From contig NZ_BLKZ01000001.1 in assembly GCF_010723575.1 (NCBI RefSeq), positions 744,001-808,000 of the forward strand: a stretch of 64,000 bases of DNA, in the 5' to 3' direction. The position numbers and the translations under genes are program-made. The notes beneath the pieces are model-generated. The model had not been told where the DNA came from. It did no database searches and worked only from the letters and a program-made list of their open reading frames with translations. Below are positions 1 to 9,605 of the stretch, in pieces. The number at the start of each line of letters is the position of its first letter. Positions within the stretch are counted from its first letter, which is position 1. Source of the DNA: Mycobacterium bourgelatii (GTDB lineage Bacteria > Actinomycetota > Actinomycetes > Mycobacteriales > Mycobacteriaceae).

Positions 1-2
1 CT

Positions 3-737
3 CCTCACGTCGTCGCCCCGGCGTTGCTGGCGGCCATCCCAGAGGCGCCGCCGATCAGTGCGCCCAGGATTAGCGGGGCCGGCGGGCGGTCGGCCGCCCT
101 GCCCGGGTTTCGGGTGGGCACTGTGCTGCGTATCACGCGCGCGGAGGGCGACGAGTACTTCGTTGTCCTGGCGGGCGGGGTGCAGCGCGTCGGCCAGGTC
201 GTCGCGGACCTGCTGCGCTTCGGCGACGCGCAGTCCGCCGCGAACGTGGTCGCCGTGGCACCCGATGTGATCCGTGCCTCGCCCGTCGTGGACACCCTGC
301 CGGTCGCAGATTTTCCGGAGCGGGTGCCGCAGCTGGTCGACGCCGCATCCGTGTGCGTGGGCTGGGCTTCCGGGCACGCTGGATTCCTGCTTGGCGGTGG
401 CGTGCCGTTGCCCGACGGACAGCTGCCGGTGACGTTGGCGCAGGCCGACGGTCCCGGCCCCGCATTGGACGAGGTCTACCTCCCGCCGGGCCGCAGTGCA
501 TTCGCGGCCGCGCGCAGCCTCTCGGGTGGAGGCCGTCGGGCCGCGACGCGTTACCTGGTGACCGACACCGGGGTCCGCTTCGCCATTGGCGACGACCAGG
601 CGGCTCACGACCTCGGTCTAACCGCGCAGGCGGTCCCGGCGCCGTGGCCGGTGTTGGCAATGCTGCCTGCCGGACCGGAACTCACCAAGGCCAAGGCATC
701 AGTCGCCCGCGACACCATTGGCAGCGGGCCGCCTTAA
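3..737 (+). CDS. eccB4: ESX-4 core component EccB4, C-terminal part (5' end outside window)
   Basis: EccB is a single-pass membrane subunit of the type VII secretion core, with a large periplasmic domain built of repeats. The open frame enters from the left edge, so only about the last 244 residues are visible and no membrane segment is seen. The segment contains the repeat-type stretch FRVGTVLRITRAEGDEYFVV followed by a periplasmic-domain C terminus, and ends GSGPP before TAA. The identification rests on this sequence and on mycP4, eccD4 and eccC4 following directly. A small gene on the opposite strand faces it 34 bp downstream. Confidence 0.9.
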   Translation, partial: PHVVAPALLAAIPEAPPISAPRISGAGGRSAALPGFRVGTVLRITRAEGDEYFVVLAGGVQRVGQVVADLLRFGDAQSAANVVAVAPDVIRASPVVDTLPVADFPERVPQLVDAASVCVGWASGHAGFLLGGGVPLPDGQLPVTLAQADGPGPALDEVYLPPGRSAFAAARSLSGGGRRAATRYLVTDTGVRFAIGDDQAAHDLGLTAQAVPAPWPVLAMLPAGPELTKAKASVARDTIGSGPP

Positions 738-771
738 CCCCGACTTGAGTTCTCGCGAAATCTGCTCGTCG

Positions 772-1254
772 TCAGAAGGACCGCCAATCGCATTCCCCCT
801 TGAACGTAATGGTCGCCAGGTCGGGTATCAGCTTGAAGTCCATCCTCTCGCTGTTGCTCGTCTTCACGACGGGCGGCCCTGCGGTGGAGGGGGTTTGCAC
901 TACGGTGCACCTTCCGCTACGTGCACCGGCGACCCAATATTGACCCGAGACGAAGCCATCATCGGCATTCAACGTCGCGTCCGGACCATAGCTAAACCAG
1001 ATTTGAACCGGCCGTTGGATGCCGTCAAGGTGCTGCCAGACAGATATTGGGTCAGCATCTTTCGCGCATAGCAGCACTTCCCCTTGCGGTGAAAACGTTT
1101 GTGAGCCAACAATTGCCCCGCTACTGTCAGCGGATCCGCTGCAGGGCGCGCCGGGCTGCGGTGTAGCGCGGTCGGCGCGGACAAGCGGGGCGGCTGCCAC
1201 CGCGATGAACGACGCGGTGGAAACCGCGAGGGCCAGCATCACATGTCGTCTCAT
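772..1254 (-). CDS. Small secreted protein of unknown function inside the ESX-4 locus
   Basis: A 160-residue protein I do not recognise. It starts MRRHVMLALAV, a typical Sec signal peptide (two Arg, then a hydrophobic stretch to about residue 24), with probable cleavage near VRA-DRA. The mature part has four Cys (CSGS, LLCAKD, RCTV, ECDW), which could form two disulfides in the cell envelope. An in-frame ATG lies 15 bases upstream at 1269, but the shorter start gives a cleaner signal peptide. It lies between the convergent eccB4 and the parallel mycP4; I do not recall a gene here in M. tuberculosis, so it is probably an accessory insertion. No function is assigned. Confidence 0.7.
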   Translation of the reverse strand: MRRHVMLALAVSTASFIAVAAAPLVRADRATPQPGAPCSGSADSSGAIVGSQTFSPQGEVLLCAKDADPISVWQHLDGIQRPVQIWFSYGPDATLNADDGFVSGQYWVAGARSGRCTVVQTPSTAGPPVVKTSNSERMDFKLIPDLATITFKGECDWRSF

Positions 1255-1368
1255 TGGGGGATGGTACATCCCCGGAATGGGCACCAGCACTTATGCAACC
1301 AATCCTGTTGTCCCATCGGTAATTAACGCAAAATTTGCGACGAGGTCAACGCAACTTGCGCTCCGCAT

Positions 1369-2724
1369 TCAGTCGCCCGCAACGCGCTTGCGACTGGGAC
1401 GCATCAACCCGACGGCGACCAGAACAACCACGCAGCACGCCGCGCCGACCAACGCCACGTTGCGGTCGCGGCGGTCCGGCTGGTAGCGGGTAGGCGGCTG
1501 CGGCGGTGACAGGGGTGATGGCCTGGCTGCGACCGGTTGCGGTATCGGACCGGTGCTGATGGCGGCCGGCGGGTCAACGGCGCCGTTGCCGACCAGTGCG
1601 TCCCGTCCCGCGGGAGGATGATGCGCCGTCGACTCGATGCGCTGCATGACTTGCCGGGCGGTCAGCTCGGGAAATCGGGCCCGGACCAACGCGACTAGCC
1701 CGCTCACCAGGGGAGCGGCGTAGCTGGTACCGGTCAACGGCCGCGATCCATGTTGTCCCGCAATGCTATTGACGAGCCCATCGCCGGCCGGGCTGAGGGA
1801 GGTGATTCCCTCGCCGGAGGCCGCGACATCCACCCACGGTCCCGCGAGGGTGAACGCGGAAGGGGCTCCGTCGGCGTTCACCGAACCGACGGTCAGGACG
1901 TAGTCGTCGTACCAGGCCGGACTGACCGCGACGGTGACGGTGTCGCGGGTGGCGTCCGGCCGCTGCGCCGGGCAGTGCGCGTCGTCGGCGGCGTTGCCGG
2001 CGGCGGCGACCACGACGGCGTCCTTGATATCGACGGCGTAGGCGAGCGCGGCGCCTAGGGCGCGGTCGTTGAGTTCGTTGGCGGCCGGGACGCAGGCCAC
2101 CGTGGAAATGTTGATCACCGTCGCGCCGAGGTCGGCTGCGGTGCGGACGGCCTTGGCCATCGTGTCGACGTCACCCACGCCCCCGGCTGACCGATTGCTC
2201 GTCCGGGCGAATTTCGCGCTCGACTGGCGGATGCCGATGATTGTTGCGTCGGGTGCCACCCCGCTGAATTGGTCGGAGCTGGGATCGGGCGCGGCAGCGA
2301 TGATTCCGGCCACCAAAGTGCCGTGTGCATCGCAATCCTGGGTGCCGTCCCCGGTGGACACGTAGTCACCTCCGGCGATGAGATTTTGGAGTCGGCGGTG
2401 TCTGGCGACGCCGGTGTCGATGACCGCGACCCGCTGGCCGCCGCCACGGGTGAATTGCCACAGCCGCGTCAAGTCGAAATCCGCGAACTGAACGGGTGCG
2501 CCGGCGCCGGTGAGGTTCGCGTCTGCGTGGACCACGGCGCATACCTCGCGCTGCACGGTGGGCTGCGGTGGTGCGGGCAATCCCGGTCGCGGTAGCCACT
2601 TTTCGTCGATCGGATGTGGTGCGACGGCGTGTGCCATCGCGGGAAGCGCACATGGGGGCAGTGCGATGAGGGCCGCGGCGAGCCACAACCGCACAACCCG
2701 AGCCGCAGCCATAGCGGTTTTCAC
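1369..2724 (-). CDS. mycP4: Mycosin MycP4, subtilisin-like serine protease of ESX-4
   Basis: Membrane-anchored S8 protease associated with the ESX-4 translocon. The sequence shows an N-terminal signal/hydrophobic segment (about residues 9-33), catalytic Asp in VAVIDTG (about D103), His in DAHGTLVAG (about H134), oxyanion Asn in VAAAGN (about N244) and Ser in GTSYAAP (about S334). A Pro-rich linker and one C-terminal transmembrane helix (ALVGAACCVVVLVAVGLM) follow, ending in basic residues. The order is the family standard. The start is GTG 2724; GTG 2739 and ATG 2712 are alternatives. It overlaps the end of eccD4 by 1 base or more, so the two are translationally coupled. Confidence 0.93.
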   Translation of the reverse strand: MKTAMAAARVVRLWLAAALIALPPCALPAMAHAVAPHPIDEKWLPRPGLPAPPQPTVQREVCAVVHADANLTGAGAPVQFADFDLTRLWQFTRGGGQRVAVIDTGVARHRRLQNLIAGGDYVSTGDGTQDCDAHGTLVAGIIAAAPDPSSDQFSGVAPDATIIGIRQSSAKFARTSNRSAGGVGDVDTMAKAVRTAADLGATVINISTVACVPAANELNDRALGAALAYAVDIKDAVVVAAAGNAADDAHCPAQRPDATRDTVTVAVSPAWYDDYVLTVGSVNADGAPSAFTLAGPWVDVAASGEGITSLSPAGDGLVNSIAGQHGSRPLTGTSYAAPLVSGLVALVRARFPELTARQVMQRIESTAHHPPAGRDALVGNGAVDPPAAISTGPIPQPVAARPSPLSPPQPPTRYQPDRRDRNVALVGAACCVVVLVAVGLMRPSRKRVAGD

Positions 2725-2725
2725 G

Positions 2726-3886
2726 TCACACCCAGCCACTAACGGCGCTGAAAGCCCCGCAGTTCCAAGCGGCCAGTGGCACCAAACCGACCAGCGCTAG
2801 ACACTCCAGCGATTCGACACCGCGTCGTGCGATGGGCGACAGCGCCAGGGCGTTGGAGCCCAGGCGCAGTGCCACAAACATTGCCACAATTGTCAACCCC
2901 GCGGCCATTGCCGCCACCCATTGCCCGGGCACTAGACCCCGCACCACGACGACAACGAAGGTGGTTGTGGCAACTGTCATTCCGCCGATGATCGCGACCA
3001 GACCCATCGAGCGGGCGCGCAGCAATAGTAGGCAACCGGCTGTCGCGGCCGATGCGACGGCCACCCAGTGCGGACTCGCCAGGACGGTGACGATGGCACC
3101 GGAGGCCACGGACGCCGAGAACGCGGTGTGCAGGCCGGCCAGCCAGCCGCCAGCGCGCGTCGCCCTAGCGGCAACATGATCGGTGGTATCGAGGTCTGTA
3201 TCGGCAGCTAGGCGGGGTGACAAGCCGGTCAGCACGATGGAGATTCGTGGCGACACCTCGAGCAGGGCGAAGGAAGCCAGCGTGACCAGCGAAGCGATGG
3301 CGAGCGGCGGCATCGTCGTAAGTACACCTACCAGTGCGGCAACCGCTGCCACCGTCGCGAAACAAGCCACTCCCCGCAAAATGACTCCGTCACAACCGGT
3401 TACCCGCATTGCAAGAACCGACGTCGCCGTCGCCGCCATCGTGGCGAGCAGGACATGGGGCGTACCCGCAGGCCCCGGGACGGCGAACAGGCCCGCCAAC
3501 GCCGCAAACACGGTGGCGATGACTGCGAGGGTGACCCGGGCGGTGTGCCCGGTCATGTCGGGATGGTTGGCCGCAAGCGTGGCCGAAACAACTTCCGGCA
3601 CATCATCACAACGACGGATGGGCGCTACGGGTGAGGACTTGGTCAAGACCAGTACTGACCCGTCCCGAATGCCGTGTTGCGCCAACGTCGTCGTACCCGG
3701 CAGGGCGGGCGCACCCGGTAGCGACAAGTGATAACGCGTTGCGGTCTCGGCGCCGCGGATGCCCAGGATGTCACGTATCGAAGGGATCAACGCGGTGATG
3801 GGCAGGTTCGCCGGAAGGGTCAAATCCGCGGATGCGGCGGCGGAATGGACGGTAACCCGGCGTAGCTCACTATCGGAAGCGGACAC
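2726..3886 (-). CDS. eccD4: ESX-4 membrane channel component EccD4
   Basis: EccD is the polytopic subunit of the type VII membrane complex. The N terminus has a ubiquitin-like (YukD) domain (LRRVTVHSAA through about residue 85), then a cytosolic linker and about 10-11 hydrophobic helices from residue 115 to the C terminus. The start is chosen at GTG 3886 because the conserved domain begins just after it; an in-frame ATG at 3952 would add 22 residues and leave only 26 bp to the divergent eccC4. With GTG 3886 there is a 92-bp space able to hold divergent promoters. mycP4 follows with overlap. Confidence 0.9.
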   Translation of the reverse strand: MSASDSELRRVTVHSAAASADLTLPANLPITALIPSIRDILGIRGAETATRYHLSLPGAPALPGTTTLAQHGIRDGSVLVLTKSSPVAPIRRCDDVPEVVSATLAANHPDMTGHTARVTLAVIATVFAALAGLFAVPGPAGTPHVLLATMAATATSVLAMRVTGCDGVILRGVACFATVAAVAALVGVLTTMPPLAIASLVTLASFALLEVSPRISIVLTGLSPRLAADTDLDTTDHVAARATRAGGWLAGLHTAFSASVASGAIVTVLASPHWVAVASAATAGCLLLLRARSMGLVAIIGGMTVATTTFVVVVVRGLVPGQWVAAMAAGLTIVAMFVALRLGSNALALSPIARRGVESLECLALVGLVPLAAWNCGAFSAVSGWV

Positions 3887-3978
3887 CGTTGTGACGCTAA
3901 CGATTGTGCGGTGCCCGGGTTTGCGGCTGTCCACAGGTGAATTGCGGCGCATCCGGGCGCTGCATATGTTCCCGCAGC

Positions 3979-6900
3979 ATGATCGAGGTAGCCGCACCGC
4001 CGCCGGTTTCGCCCCTGGAATCCACCGGCATAGCGGGGCGCCTGCTGCCGCTCGTCATTTCCGTCGCAACGCTTTCGGTCATGACTACGGCGCTTGTTTC
4101 GGGGTCTCCGGTCACCCGCAACCCGACATTTATGGCCGTTCCGGTGATGATGCTGGCTTCCCTGGCCGTGGCGGCTGTGACGGCGCGGGGTAGGCACCGC
4201 GGTCTCGAGGACGATCGCATCGACTACCTGAGCTACTTGAGCGACTTGCGCCGCACCGTCTCCGAAACCGCGGCGGCGCAACGATCATCATTGACCCGGA
4301 CTCATCCCGATCCCGACACGTTGTGGACGTTGATCGGTGGGCCGCGAATGTGGGAACGACATTCCGACTCCGCTGACTATTGCCGGGTGCGGGTCGGTAT
4401 CGGAACCAGGCCGCTGGCAACGCGTCTCAGTGCACCGCAATTACCGCCCGTGCATCGGTCGGATCCGGTAACGGTGACCGCGCTGCGGCAGTTTCTGCGG
4501 GCACACTCGACGATCGCCGAGGTGCCGATCGCGATCCCATTGCAGGGTGCGGGGACGGTGACCGTAGACGGTGAGACGCCGCGGGTGCGAGGATTGCTGC
4601 GCGCGATCATCTGCCAACTGGCGGTGTGGCATGCCCCGGAGCGGCTGCTGATCGCCGCCGTGATCTGCGACCGGCATCGTGCGCACTGGGAATGGCTGAA
4701 GTGGTTGCCGCACAACCAACATCCGAGCATCACCGACACGTCGGGAGCCGCGCGGATGGTGTACCAGAGCGTCGCAGAGGCCGAGAGCGCACTCGCCGGC
4801 GTTGCCACGCCGCTGGTGGTGATCGTTGACGACGACGAGCGCGCCGAAAGTGTGCGGGGTGCGACCAGCATCGTGGTGGGCGCGGGGGGTGTCGGCGCGC
4901 CGGTGGTGGTTCCGCAGGTCGGACAGGATGAAACATTGTTGCGACCAGACGACATGGACATCGTTGACGCGCTGGTGTGTGCGCGGCTGCTGGCCGCGCA
5001 TCGTCTCGAGGACGCCGGCGTACTGGGGGGCGACCGCACCGGCGACGATCGCCTTCGCGTTCCGATCGGCACCTCCGTCGACGGCAAGCCCGTCGAGCTG
5101 GACATCAAAGAACCTGCGGCGCAGGGGATGGGCCCGCACGGTCTTTGCATCGGGGCGACGGGGTCGGGCAAATCGGAATTGCTGCGCACCATCGCGCTCG
5201 GCATGATGGTGCGCAACTCGCCGGAGGTCGTCAACCTGCTTCTGATCGACTTCAAAGGTGGCGCTACCTTTCTGGACTTTGGCCGATCCCCGCACGTGGC
5301 TGCCGTCATCACCAACCTCGCGCAGGAAGCGCCGTTGGTGGCCCGGATGCGCGACGCGCTTGCCGGCGAGACGCACCGGCGACAACAACTGCTGCGGACG
5401 GCGGGCAACGTCGCGAGCGTCGCCGATTACGAACGCGCGCGCCGATCAGGGGCCGAACTCAAGCCTCTGCCAACGTTGTTCATCATCGTCGACGAGTTCT
5501 CCGAACTGCTCAGCCAGCACCCCGACTTCGCGGACGTGTTCGTCGCGATCGGCCGGCTGGGTCGGTCCTTGGGCATGCACCTGCTACTAGCCAGCCAGCG
5601 GCTCGATGAAGGCCGGCTGCGCGGGCTGGAGGCCCACCTGTCTTACCGCCTTTGTCTCAAGACGCTGTCGGCAAGTGAATCACGCGCGGTGTTAGGCACA
5701 CCGGACGCGTATCACCTGCCGAACAGCCCCGGCGCCGGAATCCTGTGCTCGGCGACCGGCGAATCGGTGCGCTTCCAGGCGGCATGCGTTTCGGGTCAGC
5801 TGCAACGCAGGGGAGCGCCCCGGGCGGCGGCCCCGGCGGCGGTGCGGTTGTTCAGCACGCATGACACCGGGCTTGGCTCCCGCACCGCTGGACCGACTGT
5901 CCTGCAGGAAGTCTTGGACCGGCTATGCCGACAGGGCCCGCCCGCGCACCCAATCTGGTTGCCGCCGCTGGACGACGCACCGGCGCTGGCCGATCTACTC
6001 CGTAATGGTGCCTTCGCCGCATTGTCCGTTCCGGTCGGGATCATCGATCGGCCGTTCGAGCAGTCCCGCACACCGTTGCTGGTCGACTTATCCGGCGCCG
6101 CAGGCAATGTGGCGGTTGTGGGGGCGCCCCGAACGGGTAAGTCAACGGCGCTGCGCACGCTGATCATGGCGCTGGCCGCAACGCATGATCCGAGCCAGGT
6201 GCAGTTCTACTGCCTGGACTTCGGCGGCGGCTCCCTGGCCTCGCTCGGTGAGTTGCCGCATGTGGGTGCGGTCGCGGGTAGGGCGGCACCCGAACTCGCC
6301 CGGGGCATGGTCGGCGAGCTGGAGTCGGTCCTGCATGCCCGAGAGGTCGCCTCCTCCGAAGCCCTCGGCCGCAGCGATGTGTTCCTCATCGTCGACGGCT
6401 GGTCGGCGCTGAGTTGTGAATTTGCCGCGCTTCAGGAATCGATCACTTTGTTGGCAACGCGAGGCCTTGCGTATGGCGTGCATGTCGTGTTGTCGGCGTC
6501 GCGCTGGGCCGAACTGCGACCGGCGCTGAAGGATCAGATCGGCACCCGCATCGAGTTGCGGCTCGGTGACCCTGCCGATTCCGAGTTCGACCGCAAGCAG
6601 GCGCGGCAGGTACCCGGTGACAGGCCGGGCCGCGGCCTCTGCCAAGAGGGGCTACACATCATGATTGCCCGGCCCGAGTTGACGGAGCTTGAATTCCGTT
6701 GCGGTGGTGGCGAAGTGGCACCGCCGATTGCCCTGCTGCCCGCCGAGGTGGCCTATGACGACATTGTCCAGCGTGCGGACGAGGCAGGCTGTGGACGGGA
6801 AATCATGCTCGGTCTCGAGGAACGCCGACTGCGGCCGGTTTCGGTCGATCTCGAGCATCACCTGTTGGTGCTTGGCGACAACGGCTGCGGCAAGACGGCC

Positions 6901-7470
6901 GCGTTGCGGATCCTGTGCCACGAGATCGTCCGGGCCGGGAACGCCCAGTTGTTCCTCATCGACTTCCGTCGCGGCTTGCTCGGTGTCGTCGAACCGGACC
7001 ACCTTGGCGGCTACGCAATGTCGCCGCAGGCCCTCGGCGCCCTGATGCCGGGTCTGCTGGGCCTGCTGCAGGCGCGGATGCCGTCCCTCAATGCGAGCCA
7101 AGCGCAGCTGCGGGAAAGGTCTTGGTGGTCCGGGCCGGAGATCTATGTGGTCGTCGACGACTACGACCTGGTCGCCGGGGTTGCGGCGAACCCATTGCAT
7201 GACCTGCTTGAATATCTGCCCCACGCAACAGATCTCGGGCTGCACATGATCGTTGCACGACGCAGCGGCGGCGCCGCTCGCGCACTGTTCGAGCCGCTGC
7301 TCGCTGCCTTGCGCGACGGCGGGTGCCTGGGTCTGCTGATGAGCACGCGCCCGGACGAAGGCACGCTGCTGGGGACCAGTCGTCCGCGCCCGTTGCCGCC
7401 GGGACGCGGCGTTATGGTCACACGCAGCGGTGTCGAACTGCTTGTCCAGGTCGCCTGGTGCCCGCCGTGA
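3979..7470 (+). CDS. eccC4: ESX-4 FtsK/SpoIIIE-type ATPase EccC4
   Basis: Motor and substrate-recognition ATPase of type VII secretion. It has 1163 residues: two N-terminal membrane segments (about 20-75), then three RecA-like FtsK domains with Walker A motifs GATGSGKS (392-399), GAPRTGKST (715-723) and GDNGCGKTA (966-974). The Walker B-like strands VVNLLLIDFKGG and FIIVDEFSELL belong to domain 1. All three P-loops keep Lys and Ser/Thr, so all could bind ATP. ATG 3979 places translation just before the membrane segments. The last bases overlap the next gene (GTGA), so the downstream ESX-4 genes probably form one operon. Confidence 0.95.
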   Translation: MIEVAAPPPVSPLESTGIAGRLLPLVISVATLSVMTTALVSGSPVTRNPTFMAVPVMMLASLAVAAVTARGRHRGLEDDRIDYLSYLSDLRRTVSETAAAQRSSLTRTHPDPDTLWTLIGGPRMWERHSDSADYCRVRVGIGTRPLATRLSAPQLPPVHRSDPVTVTALRQFLRAHSTIAEVPIAIPLQGAGTVTVDGETPRVRGLLRAIICQLAVWHAPERLLIAAVICDRHRAHWEWLKWLPHNQHPSITDTSGAARMVYQSVAEAESALAGVATPLVVIVDDDERAESVRGATSIVVGAGGVGAPVVVPQVGQDETLLRPDDMDIVDALVCARLLAAHRLEDAGVLGGDRTGDDRLRVPIGTSVDGKPVELDIKEPAAQGMGPHGLCIGATGSGKSELLRTIALGMMVRNSPEVVNLLLIDFKGGATFLDFGRSPHVAAVITNLAQEAPLVARMRDALAGETHRRQQLLRTAGNVASVADYERARRSGAELKPLPTLFIIVDEFSELLSQHPDFADVFVAIGRLGRSLGMHLLLASQRLDEGRLRGLEAHLSYRLCLKTLSASESRAVLGTPDAYHLPNSPGAGILCSATGESVRFQAACVSGQLQRRGAPRAAAPAAVRLFSTHDTGLGSRTAGPTVLQEVLDRLCRQGPPAHPIWLPPLDDAPALADLLRNGAFAALSVPVGIIDRPFEQSRTPLLVDLSGAAGNVAVVGAPRTGKSTALRTLIMALAATHDPSQVQFYCLDFGGGSLASLGELPHVGAVAGRAAPELARGMVGELESVLHAREVASSEALGRSDVFLIVDGWSALSCEFAALQESITLLATRGLAYGVHVVLSASRWAELRPALKDQIGTRIELRLGDPADSEFDRKQARQVPGDRPGRGLCQEGLHIMIARPELTELEFRCGGGEVAPPIALLPAEVAYDDIVQRADEAGCGREIMLGLEERRLRPVSVDLEHHLLVLGDNGCGKTAALRILCHEIVRAGNAQLFLIDFRRGLLGVVEPDHLGGYAMSPQALGALMPGLLGLLQARMPSLNASQAQLRERSWWSGPEIYVVVDDYDLVAGVAANPLHDLLEYLPHATDLGLHMIVARRSGGAARALFEPLLAALRDGGCLGLLMSTRPDEGTLLGTSRPRPLPPGRGVMVTRSGVELLVQVAWCPP

Positions 7471-8714
7471 GCGTTCATCGGGCGGTCATCGAAGCGGGAC
7501 CCGGCACACTTCGCCAATTGTGTTGCAACACAGGAGTGGTCGTTGACACCGAGGTCGTCGAGGCCGCTCTGGGCGCCATCGACGACCCGGTGGCGCTGGT
7601 GGCGGAGCAACCGATCGCCGTCGCCTCGCTCTGGTCCGACGCACTGTCATCCCTGTGCCGCGATCACGACGAAGGCGCGATCATCGTGCACCCATCGTGG
7701 TGGTCCCCGACACGGGTAGCCACCGTCACGCGGGCCGCACGAACGCTGACAGGCGAAGTGAGTGTGCGGCCGCGGTCATGGCTACTGGCCCGCGCGCAGC
7801 CGGGCGTGGGGAGTGAAGCGTCGGCGATGGTTGAACTCACCGACGGGTTCGCTTTCGTATCGGGGCGCGTATCGGGGCGCTCGAAGACCGCAGCGGTACG
7901 TCGACGTGGGAACGCCCGGGTCGTGGCCGTGGAGGTAGCCCGCGTCGTCGCCGAAATGACGGGCGTGACGGCGGTGGTGATCGATGCGGCGCATGGTGTC
8001 GCCGACGTGCGGGAATTCGCCACGCATATCGCCGCGGCGGTACGCGAAGCTGCCAGCGGTGCGGTGATGGAAGTCGGCGACGCGCGGCTGCGGCGGCTGG
8101 CCAGGGAGATCCAGCCGACCCCTCGCGCCCCGTTGGTTGAACCTTCCCGACCCCGCACCCGGGTGATGGCGCGACTCGCGGGCACCGGTGTGGCGCTGGT
8201 CGTGGCGGCGTTGGCGGTATTGGCGACGCTGGCGCCGGTTCAGAGCTCAGGGGTTCGCCAGACGGTGCCGTCCGCCCTGGAGCTGCCCACCACCTATCTG
8301 GTCGAGGGCCGGCTGGCGTTGACCGTCCCCGCCAACTGGCCGACGCAGCGTGTCGCGGGCGGGCCCGGGTCGGCCCGGATTCAGGTGACCTCCCCGTCAG
8401 ATCCGGAGACGGCTCTGCACATCACCCAGTCGCCGGTCCCCGGCGAGACGCTGGCCGACGCCGCCGACCGGTTGCGGCGGGCGATCGAGATGGAACCGGA
8501 CGGTGTGTTCGTCGACTTCAACCCCTCGGGCGCCAGCGCGGGCCGCCCAGCAGTGACGTACCGGGAAGTGCGCCCCGGCCACGACGTGTGGTGGACGGTG
8601 CTGCTCGATGGGGAACTGCGGATCGGCGTCGGCTGTCAGAGCAGGCGCGGCGGCCAAGATGCCGTGCGCGACGCGTGTGAGCAGGCGGTGCGCTCGGCTC
8701 ACGCGGTCGAATGA
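7467..8714 (+). CDS. Type VII secretion-associated protein, Rv3446c family
   Basis: A 415-residue ESX-4-linked protein homologous to the product encoded between eccC4 and esxU in M. tuberculosis. The cytosolic N-terminal half (about 1-225) is rich in Val/Ala and ends with a basic stretch. One transmembrane helix lies at about 232-255 (MARLAGTGVALVVAALAVLATLAPV), followed by an extracytoplasmic domain (PTTYLVEGRLALTVPANW onward). GTG 7467 overlaps the eccC4 stop by four bases and is preferred. Its biochemical role is not established; membrane topology and operon position suggest an ESX-4 accessory subunit. Confidence 0.85.
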   Translation: MSVHRAVIEAGPGTLRQLCCNTGVVVDTEVVEAALGAIDDPVALVAEQPIAVASLWSDALSSLCRDHDEGAIIVHPSWWSPTRVATVTRAARTLTGEVSVRPRSWLLARAQPGVGSEASAMVELTDGFAFVSGRVSGRSKTAAVRRRGNARVVAVEVARVVAEMTGVTAVVIDAAHGVADVREFATHIAAAVREAASGAVMEVGDARLRRLAREIQPTPRAPLVEPSRPRTRVMARLAGTGVALVVAALAVLATLAPVQSSGVRQTVPSALELPTTYLVEGRLALTVPANWPTQRVAGGPGSARIQVTSPSDPETALHITQSPVPGETLADAADRLRRAIEMEPDGVFVDFNPSGASAGRPAVTYREVRPGHDVWWTVLLDGELRIGVGCQSRRGGQDAVRDACEQAVRSAHAVE

Positions 8715-8763
8715 GGCAGAAATTGGATGGAACCAATCCGGGCCCGCGGTGGTCGTACTGGAC

Positions 8764-9072
8764 ATGAGCACACTGAGCACCGACTTCGAGCTGATGCGTT
8801 CGGTGGCCGCGTCCACCGACACCCGCAACGAAGAAATCAGGGCGATGCTGCAGGCGTTCATCGGGCGGATGAACAGCGTGCCGCCCGCGGTCTGGGGTGG
8901 CCACGCGGCGGCGCGGTTCCGCGACGTCGTGGAGCGGTGGAATACCGAATCGACGCGGCTGTACCACGTCTTGCACGGCATCGCCGCAACCATCCGGACC
9001 AACGAAGCCACGCTGCGCGAGGCCGCACAGAACCATGCCCAGCGCATCGCCGCCGTCGGCGGGGACCTCTGA
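8764..9072 (+). CDS. esxU: ESX-4 WXG100-family secreted protein EsxU
   Basis: A small helical-hairpin substrate of ESX-4, expected to pair with the next gene product. It has 102 residues with the turn motif W44-G45-G46 (WXG form) between two amphipathic helices. The start is set at ATG 8764 (MSTLSTDFEL), which matches the family length; in-frame GTG codons just upstream add only a few residues. It lies 49 bp after the Rv3446c-type gene and 16 bp before esxT, consistent with co-expression. Confidence 0.93.
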   Translation: MSTLSTDFELMRSVAASTDTRNEEIRAMLQAFIGRMNSVPPAVWGGHAAARFRDVVERWNTESTRLYHVLHGIAATIRTNEATLREAAQNHAQRIAAVGGDL

Positions 9073-9088
9073 GCGGGGGAGAGCCACC

Positions 9089-9385
9089 ATGGATCCGGTC
9101 TTGTCGTACAACTTCGACGCCATCGAATACTCCGTCCGCCAGGAGATCCACACCACGTCCGCGCGGCTCAACGCTGCGCTCGAGGACCTGAGGTCACAGA
9201 TCGCGCCGCTGCAGCAGATGTGGACGCGCGAAGCGGCCGCCGCCTACCAGGCCGAACAGCTGAAGTGGCACCAGGCGGCGACCGCGCTCAACGAAATGCT
9301 GGTCGAACTGGGTAATGCGGTCCGCGACGGCGCCGACGAGATGGCGATCGCCGATCGGCGGGCGGCCGGCGGCTGGGGCCGGTAG
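9089..9385 (+). CDS. esxT: ESX-4 WXG100-like partner EsxT
   Basis: A 98-residue helical-hairpin protein, probable heterodimer partner of EsxU. The position of the WXG turn carries W45-T46-R47, so the Gly is replaced by Arg; as I recall, the M. tuberculosis orthologue also has this feature. ATG 9089 is preceded by the purine-rich GAGCGGGGGAGAG, a good ribosome-binding site. It is the last gene of the ESX-4 unit: a strong intrinsic terminator begins 17 bp after its stop. Confidence 0.93.
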   Translation: MDPVLSYNFDAIEYSVRQEIHTTSARLNAALEDLRSQIAPLQQMWTREAAAAYQAEQLKWHQAATALNEMLVELGNAVRDGADEMAIADRRAAGGWGR

Positions 9386-9402
9386 CCGCAGCTCACAGGC
9401 CC

Positions 9403-9442
9403 TGTGCCGCCCCGACGGATGGAGAGCCGTCGGGGCGGCACA
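9403..9442 (+). terminator. Strong intrinsic terminator after esxT
   Basis: A perfect 16-bp inverted repeat (TGTGCCGCCCCGACGG and its complement) encloses the 8-base loop ATGGAGAG and is followed by GTCGTTTT. It should end transcription of the ESX-4 operon and insulate the ribosomal-protein operon. A perfect stem followed by T residues is unusual for mycobacteria, which often lack a U-tract. Confidence 0.9.
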
Positions 9443-9605
9443 GTCGTTTTGACCTGCGGGGATGCCCCTCGGTAAGCTGCTCGGTTGGCGTGCGGTTACG
9501 CCGGGCCTCGGGTCAACGTCGGTCGCCGAGACAATCCCACCGCTTACGCCTGACCGATACCCGGGTCACACCGGGATCCACCCGAGAGAGAAGAAGGTAA
9601 GCGCT

